Shown: piece by piece, positions 1 through 6,010 of the stretch
Layout: each line of letters opens with the position of its first letter
Numbering within the stretch: the stretch's first letter is position 1
Source: Methanobacteriota archaeon
Lineage (GTDB): Archaea > Thermoplasmatota > Poseidoniia > Poseidoniales > Poseidoniaceae
Assembly: GCA_002726395.1 (NCBI GenBank)
Contig: PBTA01000027.1
Span: forward strand, 10,611 to 42,608
DNA: 31,998 nt
Direction: 5' to 3'
Position numbers and translations under genes: made by a program
Notes under the pieces: generated by a model
Told to the model about the DNA's origin: nothing
Seen by the model: only the letters and a program-made list of their open reading frames with translations
The model's database searches: none

Positions 1-644
1 GTCTCAATCGAGTATACACACAATCCTGCACCATCATTATCTTGATCGTATAATTGGTCATCTGCTTCTGCACAAGTCAGACAGTCATAAGCGCCAGGTC
101 CATCGCATTGACCGCAAGCAGCATGACAAATCCCGTCCCATGAATCATCAATATTGCCGAACCAAAGGTCGAAAATATCTCGGTGAGTGTTTGTGTTATT
201 CATCCTAACTTGAGTAGATTCTTCATCACTTACGACAGAAACCTGTACTTGAGTACCTTCGACAATGTAATCTACAATTTTACTATCATTACCATAATTG
301 TCTTCGGTAGTTATTTTAAACCCATTTGGACTGATAATCGTGGTTTCATGATAAGTCCAAATATCGCCGGTTATCGAAACCTCTCCAACTGACATAGTAT
401 AGCCAACTGGAGTTGTAATATTAGCATCAGGACCATTTTCCATCAGGTCGACGAAATCTTGAATCGCATTTTTTAGTGTGTCTTTAGTAGTACATTCCTC
501 TGAAGTTTCACCAGTATTATTCACAATTCCTTCGGAATCAGAATTATTGTTGCACCAAGGGCCACCGATATTGTCATCGACTGAGCGCATACATCCTGCA
601 AGGCACATCATCAAAACAATAGCAAAAGTTACTTTTTTGTCCAT
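1..644 (-). CDS. Partial lipoprotein with furin-like Cys-rich segment
   Basis: The frame stays open from an ATG at 644 to the left edge, about 214 codons, so the C-terminus is missing. The N-terminus MDKKVTFAIVLMMCLAGC is a lipoprotein signal peptide: a KK n-region, a hydrophobic core and the lipobox LAGC, with Cys18 as the expected lipidated residue. Residues 20-150 are polar and unrecognised. Near residues 180-200 a Cys-rich stretch with spacing CHAACGQCDGPG then CLTC resembles furin-like/growth-factor-receptor repeats (C-x3-C-x2-C-x-GP-x4-C-x2-C), followed by an acidic DQDNDGAG loop. The ATG is chosen for the signal peptide and for a TATA box 25 nt upstream. The protein should sit outside the membrane. 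The role is unknown. I am sure it is a gene and fairly sure it is a lipoprotein, less sure of the furin-like assignment. Confidence 0.85.
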   Translation of the reverse strand, partial: MDKKVTFAIVLMMCLAGCMRSVDDNIGGPWCNNNSDSEGIVNNTGETSEECTTKDTLKNAIQDFVDLMENGPDANITTPVGYTMSVGEVSITGDIWTYHETTIISPNGFKITTEDNYGNDSKIVDYIVEGTQVQVSVVSDEESTQVRMNNTNTHRDIFDLWFGNIDDSWDGICHAACGQCDGPGAYDCLTCAEADDQLYDQDNDGAGLCVYSIE

Positions 645-666
645 ATTCGCTCGACGATAATTCTAC

Positions 667-671
667 TATAT
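667..671 (-). promoter_or_regulatory. TATA box for the lipoprotein gene
   Basis: On the minus strand the sequence reads CTCATATAGTAG. The core is centred about 25 nt before the A of the ATG at 644. Archaeal TATA boxes lie about 25-27 nt before the transcription start, so the transcript would be leaderless, which agrees with the absence of a Shine-Dalgarno sequence. Confidence 0.6.
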
Positions 672-742
672 GAGATAACTGATGCTCGACAACAAGGGTT
701 AATTCCAAACCACCCACAGTATCGATTAATACTCATTACAGG

Positions 743-751
743 TTTTTATAA
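743..751 (+). promoter_or_regulatory. TATA box for the TspO gene
   Basis: TTTTTATAA is centred about 25 nt before the ATG at 772. The spacing predicts a leaderless transcript starting at that ATG. This matters because the TspO homology lies in a different frame from this ATG. Confidence 0.5.
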
Positions 752-771
752 TTGATTATAACAAGCCACCA

Positions 772-1165
772 ATGAGGCTTTACTATCACTTTTGATTCCG
801 AATATGAACCCTTTTTTCAACCCCCTGGTTGGGTGGTTGGGCCCGTATGGGCTGTACTTTACACAGGTATGGCGATTAGTTTGGTCAATGTGCTAGTAAA
901 ACGTAGTGAATTCTCAAATTTCGGTTTAATATGTGCCTTTTTTGTAATTCAGTTAGTGTTAAATTTTTCTTGGCCTGGAGTATTTAATTCAGAAAGATAC
1001 TTGACCTCATTGGTCATGTTATTCTTCATGATTTTATTTACCGCACTTTATGCTTACATGATTTATGATGCAGCACCATTTGAATCTAAATTAATGTGGC
1101 CGTATATTGCTTGGATGACATTTGCCGCAATGATTAATACGGCGTATTATCTTGAATTCCGCTGA
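772..1165 (+). CDS. tspO: TspO/MBR family membrane protein, short, with a +1 frame break
   Basis: TspO (translocator/tryptophan-rich sensory protein) binds porphyrins and related ligands in membranes. The family pattern is clear: PFFQPPGWVVGPVWAVLY, then QLVLNFSWPGVF, then the last helix PYIAWMTFAAMINTAYYL. Four membrane helices are visible. The usual first helix is absent, giving about 130 residues against about 150-170. In the homology frame the earliest standard start is a GTG at 833, which would cut into the conserved motif. Upstream that frame is open to 776 but has no ATG, GTG or TTG. The ATG at 772 has a well-placed TATA box but reads MRLYYHF then TGA at 793. A +1 shift at CAC TTT TGA joins it to DSEYEPFF. 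The gene may use a frameshift, carry an indel, or contain a sequencing error. Confidence 0.75.
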
Positions 1166-1168
1166 TAA

Positions 1169-1969
1169 TTAATTACTGGTGATGGGAGCAGTATTGCTCC
1201 ATTGGGCATTTGGCTTGTGCCAGTCCCTCACTTGGTCGGTTTCTAAACGGAGTTGTATTCCTTGGCCTTGAGTGAATTCAACGTCTTCTAGAAGGTAGTC
1301 TACGACTTGTTCATTACTGCGGAAGGTTTCGTCAAACAGGACTTCTTCACCAATAATTTCGCCTTGCTGAGTGTATTGCAATATTACGCGCAGATGGCAT
1401 TCCTGTAGTGGATTGCGCAATGAACATGATTCACTGCTTCCATCGTGTTCGACTTCAACAAATCCAGCAATAGTTTGTAATCCTGGTTGAACAACTAAAT
1501 CGATTACAGTATCTTTTGCGGTTGGCGCACAAACACATTCCATGTTGTCTACCTCAGCTGCTGAATCTCGATTAACAGTAACTTCTGTTGTGGCGATTTT
1601 GATTTCATCTGGACCAATTGAAGTTGCTGTAACCATATAAACTCCCGAAGTTTTGAACATATGAGATACCGTAGACCCGGTAGCAGTGGTTCCATCAGCA
1701 AAGTCCCATGTTACAGCATCAGAGCCACCATTAGAGTCAAACACAAATTCATGGTAAACCCAAGTTATGGCAGCTTCTTCGTCATTGTCGCCCTCATCGA
1801 TTTCAACTAGAGTATATTGATTAGTCCCCGTAGCATCATTCACAGAGATGGAAAATGAATCATCGCTGTCGGTAAAATTGGTGACGTCTAATTTTTCTAA
1901 CACCACTCCGCCAAACAGACCTGAAACAAATATGACAATTCCAATCATGGCTACGGTACGGTTTGACAT
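1169..1969 (-). CDS. Membrane-anchored PKD-domain protein
   Basis: A 266-residue protein. Residues 6-24 (VAMIGIVIFVSGLFGGVVL) form a signal anchor or uncleaved signal peptide, placing the rest outside the cell. A PKD domain lies at about 70-130, with the signature WDFADGTTATGSTVSHMF followed by GVYMVTATS. A second beta-rich domain (about 140-255) begins after two closely spaced cysteines (MECVCAP) and holds another Cys pair (SCSLRNPLQEC), suggesting disulfides. No catalytic motif is seen, so an adhesive or structural role is only inferred. The ATG at 1969 has a TATATA 26-27 nt upstream, so its transcript is probably leaderless and separate from the helicase gene upstream. Its stop lies 3 nt from the end of the convergent tspO gene. 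Confidence 0.8.
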   Translation of the reverse strand: MSNRTVAMIGIVIFVSGLFGGVVLEKLDVTNFTDSDDSFSISVNDATGTNQYTLVEIDEGDNDEEAAITWVYHEFVFDSNGGSDAVTWDFADGTTATGSTVSHMFKTSGVYMVTATSIGPDEIKIATTEVTVNRDSAAEVDNMECVCAPTAKDTVIDLVVQPGLQTIAGFVEVEHDGSSESCSLRNPLQECHLRVILQYTQQGEIIGEEVLFDETFRSNEQVVDYLLEDVEFTQGQGIQLRLETDQVRDWHKPNAQWSNTAPITSN

Positions 1970-1992
1970 AAGCAGAAATCGGCGTCATTGCC

Positions 1993-1998
1993 TATATA
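1993..1998 (-). promoter_or_regulatory. TATA box for the PKD-protein gene
   Basis: A perfect TATATA (minus-strand context AAGTATATAGGC) is centred 26-27 nt before the ATG at 1969. This is the textbook archaeal spacing for a leaderless transcript. It lies between the helicase stop and this gene, so the PKD gene has its own promoter. Confidence 0.65.
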
Positions 1999-2043
1999 CT
2001 TCTGTCATGAAGCATAGGCGTCAAAATATACTGAATTGTCTGA

Positions 2044-3582
2044 TCAACGATTGCCAATTCTACGGCCTCTATTACCTCGGCCGCCGACTTTTGGTCGCCC
2101 TTGGAATGACTTCTTTTGCCCTTCTGAACGGTTACCTCGGTTAGGTCGCGAGTGGGTATTACGCGGTTTTCTTTTGTTATACGGTCGGCGACCACCTTCC
2201 TGATTGTCTGATCGGTCACCGTCACGTCCACCATCACGGCCACCATCACGTTCACCGCCACGATTGCCACCACGGCCACCATCTCGGCCTCCGCCACGAC
2301 CACCGCCACGGTTGCCACCACGGCCACCACCACGACCGCCGCCACGTCCGCCACCGCCACCTGAGCGATTTCGTCCACCATAATGGCCGCCACGAGAGTC
2401 GTTACGATCTCTAGAATCAAATCCACGATCCCTGCTTGCTGGAATAAATTCTACTTCGAATTCGGGTAAATCTGAAAATTCTGGTGGCTTAAATTCAACA
2501 TTGATTCCGACATCACGTTGAATTCGATTGGTGGCTTTCTTCTGAGGTTTTTGCACCAAAGAAATCACCACACCAGTCATACCTCCCCTTGCAGTTCGCC
2601 CGCTACGGTGCTTGTACGCTTTACCATTTTCAGGTGGATCATAGTGAATTACACAATTGACTCCTTCAACATCGATTCCTCGTGCTGCAACGTCGGTAGC
2701 TATCAGAGCCATACATTCTCCATGCTGAAACCGCTGCATTGCTCTGTCACGGTTTTTTTGTGATAGACCTCCGTGTAAAGTTTGCGCAGACAAGCCATCT
2801 TGCCTTAGGTCGTCACCAACCCGATCTGCGCCAGCTCTTGTTCGACAAAATACAATGGTTCGCCCGCATTTTCTGATAATTTCGCTGGATATAGTGGATT
2901 TTTTAGAATGCGGCATTAGCCAGAAAAAGTGAGTCATGCTCTCCATGGACACCTCTTTTGGACCAACCTCAATGGTTACTGGATTGGTTTGATAATCTCG
3001 AACTAACTCTCCAACTTCATCATCTAAAGTAGCGCTGAACAATATTGTTTGACGGTCTTTCTTACACTCATCAAGAATATCACAAACCGGTTCCATAAAT
3101 CCCATGTCAGCCATACGATCTGCTTCGTCTAAAACAACAACTTCTACATCCTCAAGATTTACTGAGCCGCGGTCCATTAGGTCAAGTAAACGGCCTGGAC
3201 AAGCCACTAAAATATCTACACCACGATCAAAGGCTTTGAATTGTTTACCGTAGGAGACTCCGCCATAAACTGCGTAAGTATACAATCCCAATTCTCTGGA
3301 AAGTGGATCTAAAACCCGATAAATTTGTTCTGCTAACTCTCTTGTTGGAGTCAATATAAGCGAAGTAGGAAAACCTGGTTCAGCTTTCTTAGTACGTTCA
3401 ATAAGCGGCAGACCAAAGGCCAATGTCTTACCTGAACCAGTTGGAGCACGGCAACAAAGGTCGTTACCTAGCATACCGTCTGGTATTGACTCTGTTTGAA
3501 CCTCAAACGGTTCGTTAATACCTTGGTCTGCCAGCAGCTTAACTAGGCTACTAGAAACTCCAAGGTCGGTAAATGACACCAT
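2044..3582 (-). CDS. DEAD-box RNA helicase with C-terminal RGG tail
   Basis: An ATP-dependent RNA helicase of superfamily 2, expected to remodel RNA duplexes. From an alternative upstream ATG at 3624 (numbering used here) the motifs are: Q motif (FTDLG...EVQTESIP), motif I APTGSGKT 60-67, Ia PTRELAEQ, CPGRLLDL, motif II DEAD 166-169, SAT 197-199, motif V ATDVAARG 309-316 and motif VI HRSGRTARG 339-347. All key residues are present. Residues about 400-526 are a disordered, basic, Gly/Arg-rich tail with many RGG/GGR units, typical of RNA-binding helicases of the DeaD/RhlE/CsdA type. I prefer the ATG at 3582 because family members start just before the FTDLG segment. The 3624 start is not excluded. 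It follows the thiolase gene on the same strand. A cold-response role is a family-level guess. Confidence 0.93.
   Translation of the reverse strand: MVSFTDLGVSSSLVKLLADQGINEPFEVQTESIPDGMLGNDLCCRAPTGSGKTLAFGLPLIERTKKAEPGFPTSLILTPTRELAEQIYRVLDPLSRELGLYTYAVYGGVSYGKQFKAFDRGVDILVACPGRLLDLMDRGSVNLEDVEVVVLDEADRMADMGFMEPVCDILDECKKDRQTILFSATLDDEVGELVRDYQTNPVTIEVGPKEVSMESMTHFFWLMPHSKKSTISSEIIRKCGRTIVFCRTRAGADRVGDDLRQDGLSAQTLHGGLSQKNRDRAMQRFQHGECMALIATDVAARGIDVEGVNCVIHYDPPENGKAYKHRSGRTARGGMTGVVISLVQKPQKKATNRIQRDVGINVEFKPPEFSDLPEFEVEFIPASRDRGFDSRDRNDSRGGHYGGRNRSGGGGGRGGGRGGGRGGNRGGGRGGGRDGGRGGNRGGERDGGRDGGRDGDRSDNQEGGRRPYNKRKPRNTHSRPNRGNRSEGQKKSFQGRPKVGGRGNRGRRIGNR
2185..2396 (-). repeat. RGG-encoding repeat tract
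   Basis: Degenerate triplet-of-codons repetition (GGN GGN CGN) encodes the RGG-rich helicase tail. The bias is strong enough to open a spurious Ala/Val-rich frame on the same strand. The stretch is much richer in G+C than its surroundings. Confidence 0.8.
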
Positions 3583-3630
3583 ATCGAACAAACCATCCCG
3601 CCGTCCAACCCTATTTGATACCATCCATCC

Positions 3631-3644
3631 AAAACCGCGGTTTT
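3631..3644. promoter_or_regulatory. 14-bp palindrome upstream of the helicase
   Basis: AAAACCGCGGTTTT is a perfect palindrome between the thiolase stop and the helicase starts, 49 nt before the 3582 ATG and 7 nt before the 3624 ATG. It could be an operator or part of a promoter. Related AAAACCGGTTTT-type sequences precede two other genes in this window. Confidence 0.35.
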
Positions 3645-3676
3645 TAGCCTACAGTTGAGCAATGAATCATTCGCCG

Positions 3677-4870
3677 TTAGTAGCGACTAACCAGCATAGC
3701 AACCGCATTTCCGCCACCTAAGCAGAGAGTTACAATACCTGATTTACTATCTGTTCGGCGCATTATTCCAAGTAGCGTGATTAAGCACCTTGTTCCACTA
3801 CTGCCTAGCGGGTGACCAAGAGAAATAGCGCCACCATGTAGGTTGAATCGTTCATCAGGAATTCCAATCTCCTTGGCAACTGCACAGGATGCAGAAGCAA
3901 ATGCTTCATTGTGCTCATAAATATCAACATCTAATACCTCTAGCTGGTTGCGCTCAAGTAAGGTTCTTATCGCCGGTATGGGAGCGCTCATAACTCTATG
4001 AGGCTCAACTCCACTGGTGCAATAATCGTCTATGTAAGCAATTATTTCCCAACCATTTTCCTTGGCTGTCGCTTCATCAGTGAGTAAAATAGCGCTAGCC
4101 CCATCATTTAGGGTACTAGCATTACCTGCAGTAACTTGCCCATCTTTATTGAACACTGGTCTTAGTTTGGCCAATATTTCATTACTAGTAGCAGATTTAA
4201 TACCCTCATCTCTAGTGAATTTGCAATCGTCACCTCGGCGCGTTGGTACAACAACGGTGAATGTTTCCCAATCAAACCATCCTGAATCCCAGGCCGTTGC
4301 GGCTCTTTGGTGACTTCTAACTGCGTAATTATCTGAATCCCTGCGCGAAATATGGTTTTCTTGAGCCACTGTTTCACCAGTATTACCCATGTGGATATCG
4401 TTGTAAACATCCCATAGACCGTCATGAATCATCGAATCGATTAACTTTGAGTCACCCATTTTCTTACCCTTTCTTTGGCCCACTAAGAGTTGGGGCGCAT
4501 TGGACATACTCTCCATACCACCTGCAATAACAACCTTTGATTTACCAGCCAAAATACTGTTTGCAGCTAACATAGCGGCTTCTAGAGAACTCCCGCATAC
4601 CTTGTTAATGGTTGATGCTGAAGTAGTTACTGGAAGCCCTGCACCAAGTGTAACCTGGCGTGCGGGGTTTTGCCCCGAGCCTGCTTGCAATACTTGACCA
4701 AAATAGACGTCATCAACAATTCCACTTGAGGCATCAAAACCAACTCGTGAGCATAATTCCTTGACAGCCATAATTCCTAAATCTACAGCACTAACAGAGG
4801 ATAAGGCACCCATAAAACTGCCAATTGGAGTCCTTGCTACGCCACAAATAACCACCCTTTTGGTGCTCAT
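3677..4870 (-). CDS. Acetyl-CoA C-acetyltransferase (thiolase)
   Basis: A 397-residue thiolase, the usual family length. It interconverts two acetyl-CoA and acetoacetyl-CoA, or cleaves 3-ketoacyl-CoA in fatty-acid oxidation. Catalytic residues are visible: nucleophile Cys92 in NKVCGSSLEAA, His353 in GGAISLGHPLGSSG, and the second Cys383 in CLGGGNAVAM; the NEAFA motif is also present. The motifs match the bacterial AtoB/PhaA type rather than the archaeal thiolase encoded beside HMG-CoA synthase and DUF35. The frame is open further upstream to 5152, but that would overlap the divergent RNase PH gene. The ATG at 4870 (MSTKRVVICG) begins the family's first beta strand and has a TATA-like sequence about 43 nt upstream. 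Biosynthetic versus degradative use cannot be told from sequence. No other beta-oxidation gene is adjacent. Confidence 0.93.
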   Translation of the reverse strand: MSTKRVVICGVARTPIGSFMGALSSVSAVDLGIMAVKELCSRVGFDASSGIVDDVYFGQVLQAGSGQNPARQVTLGAGLPVTTSASTINKVCGSSLEAAMLAANSILAGKSKVVIAGGMESMSNAPQLLVGQRKGKKMGDSKLIDSMIHDGLWDVYNDIHMGNTGETVAQENHISRRDSDNYAVRSHQRAATAWDSGWFDWETFTVVVPTRRGDDCKFTRDEGIKSATSNEILAKLRPVFNKDGQVTAGNASTLNDGASAILLTDEATAKENGWEIIAYIDDYCTSGVEPHRVMSAPIPAIRTLLERNQLEVLDVDIYEHNEAFASASCAVAKEIGIPDERFNLHGGAISLGHPLGSSGTRCLITLLGIMRRTDSKSGIVTLCLGGGNAVAMLVSRY

Positions 4871-4909
4871 ATATAGGCCAACATGATTCAGGACTTCAAT
4901 CTGCTCATC

Positions 4910-4917
4910 ATATATTT
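4910..4917. promoter_or_regulatory. Central TATA-like element between divergent genes
   Basis: ATATATTT lies in the 94-bp gap between the thiolase and rph starts, about 43 nt from one and 50 nt from the other. It reads as an AT-rich box on both strands (ATATATTT / AAATATAT). No other good TATA candidate was noticed in the gap, so both genes may share it. Confidence 0.4.
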
Positions 4918-4964
4918 GTGCAGAAAATGAGAAGACTTGATGAAAGAAGAGTTGTGCGCACATC

Positions 4965-5789
4965 ATGGCGAAATTCAAGACTGAGTTTGAAACTGACCGA
5001 AAACCGAACCAAATGAGACATGTTGAAGTTGAGATTGATTTCACAACAAATGCTCTCGCTTCCATTCTATATCGACAGGGAGATACTGTTGTACTAGCAT
5101 GTTGTACCAAAGAGGCAAGATTACCCGGATGGTTTCCGCGCGATTCTACCAAAGGTTGGGTTCATGCTGAATACTCGCTTTTGCCTGGATCTACTGACTC
5201 ACGATTCCGCAGAGAGCGCCGAGGAGCCAAGGGTAGAACTCAAGAGATCGAGCGGTTAGTCGCTAGATCATTACGTGCAGCAGTCGATTTAGAACAACTA
5301 GGACCTGTGGCCTTAAATGTTGATTGTGACATCTTAAACGCTGATGGCGGGACTAGATGTGCATCTATTACTGCGGCCAATTTAGCCCTGCGCTTGGCCG
5401 TTAGAAGATTGATTGCCAACGGACAATGTTTGCCATTGGAGATGCGCCCAACTGATGAAGAGAAAAAGTCTGGCTGGAAAGCACCAACACTAACCCCCGA
5501 ACAACAAATGGAACATGAAAATAGGGTAATACCACACGATTTAGCAGCAATTTCAGTAGGATTAATCGAAGGAGATGTGTATCTAGACTTGGATTACGTA
5601 CTAGATTCGAATGCAGATGTCGATATGAATGTGGTAAAAACCGCTGATGGCAAGTATGTTGAGTTGCAAGGTACTGGTGAGGAATCAACGTTTTCTGGCG
5701 AGGAATTATCCGCTCTTATTGCACTAGCTGATGCTGGATTAGATGGGCTGTTTGAAGTTCAAGCGGCAATTCTTGATGGCATCAACTAA
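4965..5789 (+). CDS. rph: RNase PH (bacterial type), tRNA 3'-end exonuclease
   Basis: RNase PH is a phosphate-dependent 3'-5' exoribonuclease that trims tRNA 3' tails. The match is to RNase PH rather than archaeal exosome Rrp41. Diagnostic segments are GWVHAEYSLLPGSTDSRFRR (64-83), GRTQEIERLVARSLRA (90-105), the phosphate-site NADGGTRCASIT with Arg131, YLDLDYVLDSNADVDMNVV (206-224) carrying the acidic metal residues, and VELQGTGEESTFS. At 274 residues it is about 30 longer than typical bacterial RNase PH. The extra length is mostly a charged insert at about 155-192 (MRPTDEEKKSGWKAPTL) before HDLAAISVGL. The ATG at 4965 fits the family N-terminus (ETDRKPNQMRHVEV). Directly downstream, 55 bp away, is tRNA-Phe, a natural substrate class. 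No exosome genes are nearby. Confidence 0.92.
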   Translation: MAKFKTEFETDRKPNQMRHVEVEIDFTTNALASILYRQGDTVVLACCTKEARLPGWFPRDSTKGWVHAEYSLLPGSTDSRFRRERRGAKGRTQEIERLVARSLRAAVDLEQLGPVALNVDCDILNADGGTRCASITAANLALRLAVRRLIANGQCLPLEMRPTDEEKKSGWKAPTLTPEQQMEHENRVIPHDLAAISVGLIEGDVYLDLDYVLDSNADVDMNVVKTADGKYVELQGTGEESTFSGEELSALIALADAGLDGLFEVQAAILDGIN

Positions 5790-5844
5790 TCATGACCTTT
5801 TCTTTGGAAGATTTCAAATGTCAAATCATTCCGCAGGTACTTGC

Positions 5845-5920
5845 GGGTAGGTAGCTTAGTTGGGAGAGCGCAGCACTGAAGATGCTGAGGTCGCCGGTTC
5901 AAGTCCGGCCCTACCCACCA
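5845..5920 (+). tRNA. tRNA-Phe (anticodon GAA), CCA encoded
   Basis: All stems fold. The acceptor GGGTAGG pairs with CCTACCC (7 bp). The D-arm is GCTT/GAGC with GG in the loop. The anticodon stem CAGCA/TGCTG encloses loop CTGAAGA, giving GAA at 5878-5880. The T-arm is GCCGG-TTCAAGT-CCGGC, followed by discriminator A and an encoded CCA. There is no intron. It lies between rph and the 700-residue membrane-protein gene on the same strand. Confidence 0.97.
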
Positions 5921-6010
5921 ACTAATAGTAGGCAAACAAGTAGCCTATTGGCTTTTGATGATGGACAAAATGAACCATGCATTAATTTGCTAGTTTCTAG
6001 TATGCGTGTC

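Noticed and set aside
1992..2426. 144-residue Ala/Val-rich frame on the minus strand
   Set aside because: It is the alternate frame of the RGG-coding tract; the Ala/Val repeats mirror Gly/Arg codons.
4871..5152. 94-residue N-terminal extension of the thiolase
   Set aside because: It overlaps the divergent rph gene and has no thiolase homology; the ATG at 4870 fits the family start.
4965..5789. Archaeal exosome subunit Rrp41
   Set aside because: The motifs GWVHAEYSLLP, GRTQEIERLVARSLRA and DVDMNVV belong to RNase PH, not Rrp41.
5882..6010. Start of the membrane-protein frame inside tRNA-Phe
   Set aside because: The tRNA occupies that DNA; ATGs at 6002/6011 with a TATA-like element are better.
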